From: Panulirus ornatus
Lineage: Eukaryota > Arthropoda > Malacostraca > Decapoda > Palinuridae
Direction: 5' to 3'
NCBI RefSeq assembly: GCF_036320965.1
Contig: NC_092276.1
Span: 8,820,023 to 8,884,022, forward strand
Length of the DNA: 64,000 nt
Made by a program: the position numbers and the translations under genes. Shown here one piece after another: positions 46,728 to 59,400 of this stretch. Position 1 is the stretch's first letter, and the number at the start of each line of letters is the position of its first letter. The notes beneath the pieces were generated by a model. That model was given only the letters and a program-made list of their open reading frames with translations, did not search any database and was not told the origin of the DNA.

Positions 46728-48222
46728 CAAGATCTGAGACATTAGAAGTTAAAATACTCTTATTTGGAAATGCAAAAGTTCTTTAACCATCAATAATGAC
46801 GGGGTGTCTTCGGGAACCGTATTTACAGAAGTTACCCTAAACTCTAAAGTTTGAGATGAAGCACATAAAAGAACATGTGCATCTTAAACGAGTTTCGATA
46901 ATGGAAATTAACCCGCTCCATATATACAAATGGTTCTTTTACACCCACATCGCCTTACTCAGAATTTCGTGTCTCATTAGAATTTGGTTTCCTAAAGACA
47001 TTATAATGTTCGATGGTCTGGTCATCATTTCACCAAGTCACCACTTCAAGAAAAGTACTGACCCGAAGTCGGGTGGGTACGCTGCCTGTGGAACGGAGTG
47101 TGGAATGAAACCAAAGCGACAATAATCTTTTACCTCTCACTTAACTGGTGTAATAAAGTTCGTAGCTTCTTATCATCTCCACGAGCGAACACTAGAATAC
47201 TACAAAACTGAAAAGCCTCTTACGGAAGGAATCTGAGAACAAGGCCCACTACATGATAAAGCTATGAAAAAGAAGCTTTTACGAGAGAGACGATTCAAAA
47301 ACGTTCATTAAATTTCCACATTGTGTTGTCCAATTAACAACTGGACATTAGTCATGCAACAGTCCTTAGTAATATCCAGCGATGAGCCAAAATAAACCCG
47401 TCAAACTAAACCGATGAAAAACTCATATGCAGTCGTTCGATGGCAACAATAAAGACTATATCTTTAACAGTACAATAACATAACAAAACGCTTGTCTGAC
47501 AAGTTACTGAATATTCGAGACCTAAAATGTTTAAACGCTCTCCTACATTAGGTTTATGTCTACACGACAATGCTCCGCTGGGTCATGCGTTTTCTACACG
47601 TCAAAAAAAAAAAAGAAAAAAAAGAATTGAGAATCTATATACCTCTCCCAGACACAGAAAATGTGTCAAGTTCGTTGCACGATTTTCGTTTGTACTGTAC
47701 ACAGTTATCAATATAGCGACAATACGAGCACTGCCTTGAAAAGGAGGCAGATCGAATCTACTATACAACGTTTCACCATTTCAATGCAATGAATATCTTG
47801 CAAACTTGTGTGTTACAGTACCGACCATTTACATCGTAAATCACTATGTGCAGAAAAGAGAATGTTAGTTCTGCAGCAACAGGGAAGATTGCTTTCGATT
47901 CCTATAGCCTTGATTGTAGTAGCAATGTTCACTGGATCGTCTTTTAAAGTTACATTCTGACATCTTTCCATTTAACAATGGGGGCAATATAAGCAGTAGT
48001 TAATATTACAATGATTGCCGACAGGATCTGCGTTATCATACTTCCATTTACGATATCCACATCCGATTGTACAAGTAAAGCACAAGACAATTGAACATTA
48101 TGAATTAAAAATTTGTTGCTATAAAGTTCGCAAGACAAATTCTAAAGTTATAAAGTATGTTCATCTGTTTCACTATTTTTTTTTTTTCAACTATGCACTG
48201 GGCATCCGATTCACAGTCAGGC

Positions 48223-48350
48223 CTGGAACAACAGACCGTCTCGTGTCATACACTGAGGATAAGAGTTCCCGTTCATACCACAATTCTGGACACATTTCTC
48301 CAACCAGCTTACGCAAGTCACCGACACTTTTTGAACACTATCCTCAAGAT
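48223..48350 (-). pseudogene. D remnant module exon
   Basis: Acceptor TTTTACAG intact. VTCVSWLEKCVQNCGMNGNS keeps C2, C3, C4 spacing, then PQC; CxCC is replaced by GLLFQ and the donor is GCCTGA instead of GTAAGT. Confidence 0.6.
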
Positions 48351-48942
48351 CTGTAAAATAAACGACCTATTGTCAAACTTTTCCTTACCGAATTTACTTT
48401 TGTGGAGCAAGTGAAGGAACAGATTAGGAATACCCAATACGTATCTTTTATACTTATAGCGTTAACGATATTTGATATAAAAATATTAAGCATATATGGC
48501 TGATATAGAATGATATTCTCGCACCTGGAAACAAAAAGTACTGGTATCAAAGTTTCCAGACCCTTTTGCAAGTGGTGTGAGGTGGTTTCCAGATCCTTTG
48601 TAAGACCATGATTCATTAGAAAAATAGTTTCTACTTCCATTTGAGGTGGCTAAAGATTCGGAAAGATTAAGAAACGAGAAATCGTGATGCATAATTCTGA
48701 CATATGTTATCAACTGTAGTTGCTTTAACTATGGCATAAACAGATGTGTGAAAGAACTTCCATATACATTTTATTTAAAATTCTTTCAATCATTTAAACA
48801 GTCAAGGAAATTTAACGCACCTGCTCGTGAATCTTTTGATTTTTTTCTTTACATATGTTCCACGAAATGTCATATCCCATGTCATTTCAGTCATCTTTGA
48901 CTTTGAGGCCAAAAGGCATTTCTGCAATACTCAACGAAACAG

Positions 48943-49158
48943 AAATCTAATCAAACTATGGTTTACAACAATTTATTCGGAATAACAAATCTAATCAAAC
49001 TATGGTTTACAACAATTTATTCGGAATAACAAATCTAATCAAACTATGGTTTACAACAATTTATTCGGAATAACAAATCTAATCAAACTATGGTTTACTA
49101 CAATATATTCGCGATAACAAATCTAATCAAACTATGGTTTACAACAATATATTCGGGG
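48943..49158. repeat. 44-bp tandem repeat, five copies
   Basis: Unit AATCTAATCAAACTATGGTT + TACAACAATTTATTCGGAATAAC. First three copies nearly identical. Confidence 0.92.
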
Positions 49159-49396
49159 TAAACAAAACATCACAACCACAATTCCATCTCAAGTTTCATT
49201 AATGATAAGTTGAAAATGATAATTACTTCCGGTGCATGTAATTAACAGAATCAACTTTGGATGGAGGTCATTCCATTACAATGACTATATCAAAACTGTA
49301 CTAACATGAGAGTTTTACCATCCAAATTATCCACACTATGGGTAAATCAGATAATACCAACTCCTTGATAAAGTATTGACATCCATACCAACTCAC

Positions 49397-49517
49397 CTGG
49401 AATATAAAACATTGTAACAGTCTCTGTTTTCACACAGACGACCCTGGTCATTGTTCACATCAGTCCCACAGGATCTGTGTATCTTCGGCCTACGTCCGTA
49501 ATGCAACACTTCGGATC
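49397..49517 (-). pseudogene. D remnant module exon, alpha type
   Basis: Both splice sites look intact (CTCCAG| and |GTGAGT), and GRLCENRDC matches the C5-C6 loop. Length is 121 nt (not a multiple of three) and CxCC is changed to CYNVLYS. Confidence 0.6.
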
Positions 49518-49544
49518 CTGGAGCGAATAATTTCGAACAAGAAT

Positions 49545-49790
49545 CAGGAATTATTTGAATACCGATATTGTTACGTATGATCAGCGATTATTTGAATGCT
49601 AATATTGATACGTATAATCAGCGATTTGAATACTAATACTTTTACATATCATCAGAGATTATATAAATGATCATTGTTACGTATAATCAGCGAATATTTG
49701 AATACTACTTACATAGCGATTATTTGAATTATATTGTTACGTATAATACGTATTATTCGTATTCATATAACTCCGCGTTGTACAGTTAGG
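49545..49790. repeat. Degenerate ~45-bp tandem repeat
   Basis: Five to six imperfect copies of GATTATTTGAATACTAATAT + TGTTACGTATAATCAGC. Confidence 0.75.
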
Positions 49791-49916
49791 TTCAGTAAAA
49801 CGCTATCAGCTGGCTATGGCGTCTGTTCGGAAACAACCGATAGACCCCGTTGCTTAACATTGTGAGACGAAGGGTATTCGAATACTTAGTATTTCGAATA
49901 GTTGCTTCCTATTATA

Positions 49917-49989
49917 CAGTCCCATAGCCTAGCGGTTAGCATGCCTGCCTCTCGCTCAGGGGTCCCAGGTTCGATCCTGGCTGTTGGAG
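49917..49989 (+). mobile_element. tRNA-Glu(CTC)-derived SINE head or tRNA pseudogene
   Basis: A-box TAGCCTAGCGGTTAGCATG, anticodon-loop CTCTCGC placing CTC at 34-36, B-box GGTTCGATCC. Acceptor arms pair at about six of seven positions, with a C-T mismatch. The T-loop is six instead of seven bases and the anticodon stem has a C-T mismatch, so a functional tRNA is unlikely. An (AT)n follows directly (49999-50041), as in a tRNA-headed SINE. Confidence 0.65.
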
Positions 49990-49998
49990 GTCTGTATG

Positions 49999-50041
<43 letters not shown>

Positions 50042-50042
<1 letters not shown>

Positions 50043-50953
50043 TAGCCATCTCCAAACTATCTATGATGCATCAAACAAGATTAAGCCAATGCTCACACTT
50101 CTGAGTACTGTCCTTGCTCAAAATGTTCACACCAGAGGCTTTTTAGAAGTCAGTTCATCAAGTCAACACTAAATAAAACTTTTGGTACGAATCAAAAAAT
50201 GTATGAAAAAATAGATATCTGCAGTGTGTGTGTGTGAGAAAGTAAAGGAACTAAGAAAAATATGAAGCACTGGTGAACCTAAATCATAATTAAAAACTCC
50301 CAACTTGAGGCATCCGAAGTATTGGATACCAGGATTAGAATGAAAATTGTTCCGAAACTCATTTGACCGCGTCATCGCACAAGACCTGCTTTATGTGCCG
50401 AAAAATTCATTTTACCAACAATGTTAGAAGTTCAATGGTCTCTGCCATTCAGCATTGTACCATTACAATTGCCTTTCATTCCGTTAAACTATCGTCAGTT
50501 AGGGTCAAGTAAAAATGCTAATGTATATAATTTCAATAAAATCTTTTTAAAAAAGTTTATTTCGATAAAAACTACTTTTTAAAAAAGTGGCTCTGTAGTC
50601 TTTATATAGCCTGCATAATGACCCAATATAACAGAACTTTTTAAGTATAAACGAAATGCTTAGATATTTCACTGTATATTACTAAAATTCGTTAGTCTAT
50701 GCTTTTTACTACATATTTAAGTTAAATGAAGATAGATTAGATGTGCAATATAATGGATACTTTTGGATCATTTGCAGACACACATTTACCACAATTGCTA
50801 CTACATTTCTTGATAATCATACCTTAAAATCAATACCATTTCCAGACAAAATAGCCCCTTTCAAAATATAAGCAGTTCGATCCGATAGAAGATAATGTTA
50901 CACGATTATAAACTATACGCGTATGAAGAACCAAGTACCTAGAGAACGCTAGG

Positions 50954-50995
<42 letters not shown>

Positions 50996-51660
50996 CTCAA
51001 AACAGAATAGCATCATCGTAAAGAATACATGATCGGAAGTAATGAAAATGCTGAGCATTGTCTAAGCTTCCAGAATTAGAACCTAAGTTCAAATCGGATG
51101 AAAATCTAACACTATTAGAACTTAAGGAACTCAAAATGGGATGAATTTAACGAAATATAAAACGTATTGTAAAGGGGTTTTAAACCCTCGTAGGATAAAG
51201 GTGTGTGAAGATCCATATGAATAATGATTTTACCAAACGATTGAAGAAAATCCTTATGAACTTTAAAAAAAAAAAGAATGAAAATAAAAGTGGCAAGGTC
51301 CAAAATTTCATGGGCATATTAAAAAGGAGAATTTCATATATAAATCTGGAACGCCAATTGCCAAAGTTAATCGATCAATTAGAATATTTTAAACGCCTAA
51401 AACATCTAAGAATGCCAAAACCGGCCAAATCCCACTAAAAAGGAACTTTATCAAGATGTTTAGACAAGCGAAATATTGATAAAAGTCCCCATTGCCACAA
51501 ACATTACTATGATCACCATTTTCTAAGCAATTTTCTGCCTCTAAAAATCTAAAATCGTGCATAAATATTCATGGAAAAAAAGAATCAAAGAATTACTACC
51601 AATGATAACAATATAATACAAATTACATAGAAAAAAAAAGATTTACGAGCGTAATATTAG
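50042..51660. other. Non-coding region of pseudogene D
   Basis: Where the N-terminal exons would be expected. None recognised. (AT)n at 50956-50993. Confidence 0.5.
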
Positions 51661-51672
51661 ATGTTCTCTTAC

Positions 51673-51775
51673 CTATGGCTGGACCAACAAGACCATTCTA
51701 GTTTCCAACTCCAGCAAGACACAATCTCACCTCTGGAACCTGATCTTATATTCTGAACCTCATATTCTGGACGAG
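51673..51775 (-). other. Pseudogene D 5'UTR exon (conserved)
   Basis: Minus-strand GGTTCCAGAGGTGAGATTGT and TTGTTGGTCCAGCCATAG, then |GTAAGA. Same blocks as in A, B and C. Confidence 0.65.
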
Positions 51776-51929
51776 GATTATCTATTCTGCGTCAAAAATA
51801 TGCGATTCCTATTTTTTTTCTGATTCACTCAGATGTTGATCTTTATTTCCATCCGGTGTTCAAATCATATCTCAAAATTCCATTAGTTTTCTAAAAAGAT
51901 TTTCTCGTTTCCTCCGAGGTTTCAGGGCT

Positions 51930-52190
51930 CAAGCTCACTGGAACAGATGACGTCAAGACTATAACATACTCAACGAGGCGTTTACGGTGTTTGAACCCCT
52001 TTTTCAGAACGACAACCTTTAGTCTAGCTCATAAAACAATTGGTGTCAGATACGACTAATGCGGAATGTGATTCTCTTTTCCGAGATGAAAGCAGATCCA
52101 TTCGCCAACAAACTGATGATGAATCTATTCACATTGCAATGAAAAAAACAAAATAGTAGCGATAACCAAGCAGCTATAAAAGGGTATAGG
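51930..52190 (-). promoter_or_regulatory. Pseudogene D upstream region
   Basis: Shares TGACGTCA context, CTCGTTGA and further blocks with gene A up to about 52190. Confidence 0.55.
51948..51955. promoter_or_regulatory. TGACGTCA palindrome, pseudogene D
   Basis: Perfect, in the shared CTTGACGTCATC context although the downstream gene is dead. Confidence 0.55.
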
Positions 52191-52191
52191 T

Positions 52192-52558
52192 TGATTGGGA
52201 TAGTAATTTCTTTAATGGCTGCTACTTGGATATCCCAAAACAAAAGTTCTTGCTATCTGTCCTCCGTCTACCAATCATCATCACCTCCAGTCCCACTCTT
52301 CATTATGGGTAGTAGGTACTATACCACAATACCCACAATAGGTCACCCTATACATGTAAACACATCTATAAGTAAAACGTTCTGTTATCGCTAAATAGAT
52401 TCGTTCCCTGTATTTGGGATGGATCAGACGGATACTGCAACATCAATAGGGATCAAATCATAGATGTAAGTGGGATTGGATACTGAGATAACATCCTTCC
52501 ATTTGATTATAACAATTGCAACTGTACAAATGTCGCACAGAATTTAGTATCTTTACAT
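52192..52558. other. Centre of the D/C divergent intergenic region
   Basis: No gene or repeat seen. Confidence 0.5.
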
Positions 52559-52559
52559 T

Positions 52560-52860
52560 GTGGATGAACGGATCTTTAATCAAAGGATTAATGAATCTGT
52601 TCTCATTGAGGAATACGAGTCACATTTAGTTGTATGAGACTACCCGAATTTTCGTGTGTTATACGAGAGAATGTCACCCATAGCTTGAAGGGTTAAACCA
52701 CACACAGATTGGGCTAATTGCCTCGTCGAATTCGTTGCACGCTTGACGTCATCCGTTCCAGTAAATTACGTCATGAAGCTTAAAAGTTGAAGGTGATTCG
52801 TAGGTTGAAAATTGCTTCGTAGACGGATCGTGAAACGAATGGGTCGATTACGATGATAAA
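52560..52860 (+). promoter_or_regulatory. Gene C upstream regulatory region
   Basis: Collinear with the gene A flank: GATTAATG, GAGTCACA, TTATACGAGAGAATGTCA, GGTTAAACCACACA, ATTGCCTCGT, CTTGACGTCATC, GATTCGTAGGTTGAAAATTG. Confidence 0.65.
52744..52751. promoter_or_regulatory. TGACGTCA palindrome, gene C
   Basis: Perfect. A second near-site, TTACGTCA, lies at about 52772-52779. Confidence 0.6.
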
Positions 52861-52923
52861 ATGTGGAAACTACAAGTCTATACAAATCAATACCCGGGTA
52901 AGTAAAAGAAACATTTGCTGGAG

Positions 52924-52926
<3 letters not shown>

Positions 52927-53008
<82 letters not shown>

Positions 53009-53130
53009 TTCATTTTCATACTATTCGCCATTTCCCGCATCAGCAAGGTAGCGTTAAGAACAGAGGACTGGGCCTCTTAGGGAACATCCTCACCCGGCCC
53101 CCTTCTCTGCTCCCTCTTTTGGAAAAAAAA
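52927..53130. mobile_element. (AT)n plus LINE-tail insertion inside the gene C promoter
   Basis: About 80 bp of (AT)n, then CGCCATTTCCCGCATCAGCA and AGGTAGCGTTAAGAACAGAG, the second tail type seen at 40565, ending in an A-rich run before GGTTCAC. It separates the upstream block from the 5'UTR exon; genes A and B lack it. Confidence 0.65.
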
Positions 53131-53149
53131 AAGGTTCACAAAGGATGTG

Positions 53150-53282
53150 AAGCTTCGAGCAGGGTTCGCACACATGAACCAATGGTTGAACTGGCTCCGG
53201 AGGTGAGGTCGTGTATCGTCAGAAAAATTTTCTTTCAGTTGTTGGTCCAACTTTAGGCAGGACACCATCACGTGTTCTGTTC
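53150..53282 (+). other. Gene C 5'UTR exon (conserved)
   Basis: GCTTCGAGCAGGGTTCG, GGCTCCGGAGGTGAGGTCGT and CAGTTGTTGGTCCAAC blocks shared with A, B, D; donor TTC|GTAAGT. 5' limit approximate. Confidence 0.7.
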
Positions 53283-53399
53283 GTAAGTTGAATGACGTGT
53301 GGTTTCAAAAGTTGCTTGATAATTGAGGGAATATTGGATGTATGTTTGTCATTTGGTAATGTTTGCTTTTACTCGTTCTTTTCATTTTAGTGGGACAAA

Positions 53400-53475
53400 A
53401 TGACCGAGAGGATGATTATGATCGTCTTGTTAGTGGTGATGGGGCCTTTACTTTCATCGGCTCGATCGCTCCCTG
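53400..53475 (+). CDS. Gene C exon 1 (coding): signal peptide
   Basis: Exon opens at 53391 after TTCATTTTAG. ATG begins a 22-residue leader, cleavage likely before RSLPG. Confidence 0.9.
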
Positions 53476-56400
53476 GTAAGATTGAAATTTTGGAGTATCT
53501 AAAACTTTTTTGAAATGAGTGAAATAGAAAATTCTATATGAATCGGATGCTATTGGCCATTTTGGAGGACATTTGTATTCTAAATTTTGGTAATTTGATA
53601 ATTTCTAAATTTTGACTTTAAAACTTTCCGGGCCAATTACTTGACATTAAAACTTGTTTACTTCCAATTACGTTGAAGACTACCATGACGAGAGGCATTG
53701 CCCAGAAGCCAATGAATGTTGCAGACACCACTCCAGCACTAAAGCCTACCAGGAATGTTACGACAAATACGGTTGCTATCCTGATTGCACCAATGTCTAC
53801 CGTTACAAAGGTACGTAAACAAAAAAAAAAAAAAATTTACTACCCCAAACTTTTCTAGAAAAATGGTTTCTAACTTAACACATGTTAAACTGATAATTTA
53901 AGATTTTGATAAACCTCTAACATTATTAATGGGCATATTAGACCAATAATTTAATAACAAATTACTTTAATACACTTCTAACATAAATTTGATTTATCTA
54001 CGTAGGACATGGCCCATATAAAGTAAGCCAAGAATGTGACCACGCTAGCGAGTGTTGTCTCCACCCCTTCCTGTCTGAAGAATTCCACAAATGTTCTTTC
54101 AAACACGGTTGTTGTCCCTACTGTGGCTATTTATCTGACGGTAAGAATCGTATATGTACTACCATAAACTTTTTTATACGAAACCTTAACTTGGCCTATA
54201 ACAGATTCCTCCCATTACTAAGAAAAGTCCCTATTTATAAAATGTTTGATTTAAGGAATGAGCTATATTAGATATTAACAAAAGAATGAGCATACCAAAA
54301 TTTGCATGAGAACTGAATTCTCGTAATTTCAGTTAGCAAAAAACTATGTAAACATTAGTAATGCGGTATTTGGCAACATTACCTCCTCGCTGAGAAACAA
54401 ACTCAAACTCTTAAATGGACAGTCTTGCGTTCAACCCTGATGTTGATGATGGCAATTAACATCACTACTGTACTGTTCAAACTTGGTTTTAGTTAAGATA
54501 GTAAATTCTCACCCTTCACACTTTAATTTTTCGTTACTATATCTGATAAAATACCTGAGTAGACGCTACCTTCCATTAAAACTTTTCTATTTCTCCACTC
54601 TTCTGGCGAATAAAATTCGCCTGCTTGAATCATTCCTTATTCAAATCTATCCTACTCGTAATTTAAATTTCAAGTAATTTTCAATTGACTCTTAGGTTGT
54701 GCTTTCAACGATGGCTTCTACCCTTGGGGCAGCGTAATAGCAACCTTCCCAGACTGCTGCCTGGAACTGGTGTGTGGTGCTAAACTGCTTACCTCCGCCC
54801 CTTACCTCAAGTCTGTTATAATAACTATTTACAAAACTCCATCATATGGTAAGATATTATACATTTTCGTAAGTAAACGATGGCGCGTTCTTAATATTTT
54901 CAGCGTATTTGAAATTGATAAGGCAGTTATTTACCTGTTATCCCATAAGTTTACTAACTTATTTTAGGTTACGAATACAATCTTTATCTCCCATCCACGG
55001 TATAAAATTTGGTGTTCTCCCATTATGAAAATTATTCTCCCATTATCATCCAAATGAAAACTGAATTTATACAGGGAATTGTAATACTTCGGAATGATCT
55101 TCCTTTTCCTCTAAAAAAGAATTAGTGCTTTATGAATAACCGCATCTTGCAGAAATAAAGGATATAAACTATCTACCTTTTGTGCATCAAATTTAAATCG
55201 TGCCCGCTAGATCCCTTCAATTTCTCGACATTAGAATATAACGCATGGGGGGAAATCTCTTCCTATTTACATGAAAACCTATTTCAGGTCATCATTGTGA
55301 CTACTTCAAGAACGACTATTGTGTAGATCACCTGGGCATTATCCGCCCCGATGGCTCTGAATGGCTTGAAAATCCATGTAGTCTGTGTCGATGTGACAAC
55401 GGCCGCGTCAGCTGTCGCTTCGTGACACCCCAAGACTGTCCCCCAGCACCACAACCACACTGTAGGGAGCTGCCAGGAGACTGCTGTCCTTCCTGGGATT
55501 GTGAAACCGATGGGTGAGTAACAGTCTCGAGACGGCGAATTTACTACATCTAAGTATAGTTAATCAACCTAGCCGGCACATGAACGGTAAAAACCTCGCT
55601 ACTATACTCCTTTAATCGGTTTTAACCCTGACTATTATAGAGCACCAGATGTCCACTTTCTGGAACCCGATCATAACCTCCAATCAAATGTATGCACTTC
55701 ACTAATTCTTTCCCTTTATTCTATCTTTTCACAACGTTTGGAAAATATCCTCAAACTGGTCATACTTTACCACGATTAACCATTTTGACCTAATTGAAGG
55801 GAAAGCAAATGCTTAACTTCAAAAGACAAATATTTGTGAAACCAACCTAGTCAATAAAAGTAATATTTTTTTTTTTTTGCTTTGTCGCTGTCTCCCGCGT
55901 TTGCGAGGTAGCGCAAGGAAACAGACGAAAGAAATGGCCCAACCCATACACATGCCTTGATTCAATCCACTGACAGCACGTCAACCCCGGTATACCACAT
56001 CGCTCCAATTCACTCTATTCTTTGCCCTCCTTTCACCCTCCTGCATGTTCAGGCCCCGATCACACAATCTTTTTCACTCCATCTTTCCACCTCCAATTTG
56101 GTCTCCCACTTCTCCTCGTTCCCTCCACCTCCGACACATATATCCTCTTGGTCAATCTTTCCTCACTCATTCTCTCCATGTGACCAAACCATTTCAAAAC
56201 ACCCTCTTCTGCTCTCTCAACCACGCTCTTTTTATTTCCACGCATCTCTCTTACCCTTACGTTACTTACTCGATCAAACCACCTCACACCACACATTGTC
56301 CTCAAACATCTCATTTCCAGCACATCCATCCCCCTGCGCACAACTCTATCCATAGTCCACGCCTCGCAACCATACAACATTGTTGAAACCACTATTCCTT

Positions 56401-59400
56401 CAAACGTACCCATTTTTGCTTTCCGAGATAATGTTCTCGACTTCCACACATTCTTCAAGGCTCCCAGAATTTTCGCCCCCCTCCCCCACCCTATGATCCG
56501 CTTCCATGGTTCCATCCGCTGCCAGATCCACTCCCAGATATCTAAAACACTTCACTTCCTCCAGTTTTTCTCCATTCAAATTCTCCTCCCAATTGAATTG
56601 ACCCTCAACCCTACTGTACCTAATAACCTTGCTCTTATTCACATTTACTCTTAACTTTCTTCTTTCACACGCTTTACCAAACTCGGTCACCAACTTCTGC
56701 AGTCTCTCGCATGAATCAGCCACCAACGCTGTATCATCAGCGAACAACTGGCTCGCTTCCCAAGCTCTCTCATCCCCAACAGACTTCATACTTGCCCCTC
56801 TTTCCAAAACTCTTGCATTCACCTCCCTAACAACCCCATCCATAAACAAATTAAACAACCATGGAGACATCACACACCCCTGCCGCAAACATACATTCAC
56901 TGAGAACCAATCCCTTTCCTCTCTTCCTACACGTGCACATGCCTTACATCCTCGATAAAAACTTTTCACTGCTTCTAACAACTTGCCTCCCATACCATAT
57001 ATTCTTAATACCTTCCACAGAGCATCTCTATCAACTCTATCATATGCCTTCTCCAGATCCATAAATGCTACATACAAATCCATTTGCTTTTCTAAGTATT
57101 TCTCGCATGCATTCTTCAAAGCAAACACCTGATCCACACATCCTCTACCACTTCTGAAACCACACTGCTCTTCCCCAATCTGATGCTCTGTACATGCCTT
57201 CACCCTCTCAATCAATACCCTCCCATATAATTTGCCAGGAATACTCAACAAACTTACACCTCTGTAATTTGAGCACTCGCTCTTACGTCCTTTGCCTTTG
57301 TACAATGGCACTATGCACGCATTCCGCCAATCCTCAGGCACCTCCCCATGAGTCATACATAAATTAAATAACCTTACCAACCAGTAAACAATAGTCGCCC
57401 CCTTTTTTAATAAATTCCACTGCAATACCATCCAATGTAATGTTCATAAATAATAGTTCAAGTTGTTGAACACTGTTTTGAATATTTTTCTTAGTATATC
57501 AAAATTTTTTAAAGATATTCTTAAACAGCAAAATTGGTTAGATTTTACCTCGATGAACTAACGGTCACAACCTACAAAAACTAATTTCTCCATTCCAGTG
57601 GTTGCCCTGACCCCTATAGCTATGGTCGTGTTTGTGTTCGCTACCATGACCAATGCCATCATGACTCTGACTGTCCACCAGGACACCAGTGCTGCCTGGT
57701 GGCTGGATGTGGCAAAGAATGCGTTCCAGGTAAGCCTATTGTAAAAATATATTTCTAACGTCCAAAGAACTTTTCGGTTTTGACATCTCATTTCTCATAC
57801 ACTTCATCAATATGTAAAATCTTTACTACCGAAAATTTTGGATAACCTTTTAACAATTTTATGGAACAAAACGTTAGTGTCCTCCCTGTAATTTCGTTAA
57901 AGAATCTGTACTTGAACACTTCTTGAATTCAAATTTACGTTGTAAATTTGATTTACTTAAAATGGTCAACGTTTGAAATCTTTTCTTCTCATTCTAAAAC
58001 TTCGTTATTCCTTGTAACTATAAATACCTTACTCTAAATGTATCTAACCGTTAACTTTACCCGAACTATTGCCTCCAGTTATTCATTTAACTTTTCCTCA
58101 ACACAAGCCACCGTAAAAATTTTAATCGACATTGAATACAGTCTGCCGTTTAACATTACCACATGGTAAAGAAATTCCTGTATGTAGAATATATCGGCAA
58201 TAATGCATACACGGGGCTTCACCTACACTTTAAATGAACAATAACATGTACACGAACGCCTTGAGTATCAATCCTTGTTGCTCGCATTTACTCGGATTTT
58301 ATATAACTATAAAACTTTAAAATTTACTCCAGAATCTGGATCGTGCACCAATACCGACCTATGCCAAACGCGCAATGGAAGGTGCGACGAATCCTGCCGT
58401 ATAGACGAAAACCCTTTCCAGGGTCTATGTGAGACCAGAGACTGCGTCTGTTGTGTTTCAAGTGAGTACTATAATTGTTTGTATGACTCTCTGTCCATAA
58501 TTAACAAATGGTGCACAAAGCTTGGCATCTGCAGATGTAGTTTAGAAATTAAACTTTAGATACTCACTATGTAATAAATCTCCAATGTCTCTTTAATAAA
58601 TGGAACCTTCTTTATTCGCGTAAAAACTCCATAATTTTTTCATTAAAACCCCGTGGAGTATATTTATAATTTCTGGTGACGTAAATTTTCTGATTGGATT
58701 TTCATTTAAAAAAATTGGTCCTGGACACTTCCAGGAGATTTTCCAACGTGCCAAAGAACGACACCTTCATGTCGCAGTCTTGGTGGACAATGTTCCAGTA
58801 GCTGTACTAGGGGCGACAACCCCCTCCGGGGAGTGTGCGAAACCAGAGACTGCCTCTGTTGCGTTCCAGGTAAGTCTTATAATTACCTCCCTACTTTGTT
58901 ACCGATATATAAACCTGACTATTTGTTAGATATATAAATCTATCACTAAAAACTTCAAATATGAAGGTATCTTATTCGTGTTCCATCTTTATTGCAGCGT
59001 CTGACCCATGTAGGTTTAATAGCTTTCCCTGTGCTGTCAAAGGCGGTCATTGTAAGCAGGAGTGCGGTCGTCATGAGAATTCTATACACCATATATGTAA
59101 CACTGACAACTGCGTGTGTTGTATTCCACGTAAGTATTTGAAATTATTCTACTGACTACCTTATAGAACATCATTTATAAAAACAAATCTAAAATTCCTA
59201 ATACAACTGAACATTTGCTTGCCTTGCCTGAATTGGTTTCTTGAATATTTCATCTCTTCAATTTGACTTTTGACATTATCTTCTCAAATCTATAGTGTTA
59301 GTCTAAACTGAATTCTGTACTAATTACATTGCCTTTGTCACTTTGTGGTTTCCTTCCATGAAATTGTAGTTCCTTTCCATTATTTATAAATGTTGATCTT

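Larger units (their letters stand above)
45270..51775 (-). pseudogene. Pseudogene D: decayed member of the 8-Cys module family
   Basis: Minus strand, divergent from gene C. It retains a conserved promoter palindrome (51948-51955) and 5'UTR exon (51673-51775) with an intact donor. No signal-peptide, ECC, VWC or WAP exon was found. At least four module-like exons remain in the expected order (49397-49517, 48223-48350, 46310-46464, 45270-45415), each with lost Cys codons, frameshifts or ruined donors. Two further possible remnants lie at 46060-46130 and 46185-46255 (CATTTGGAACA starts). The last two clear exons are HQQQC type then gamma type, the same order as gene A modules 12-13. Confidence 0.7.

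Noticed and set aside
48943..49158. CRISPR-like array
   Set aside because: Head-to-tail 44-bp tandem repeat without spacers, in eukaryotic DNA.
49917..49989. Functional tRNA-Glu
   Set aside because: T-loop of six bases and stem mismatches; SINE head or pseudogene is more likely.
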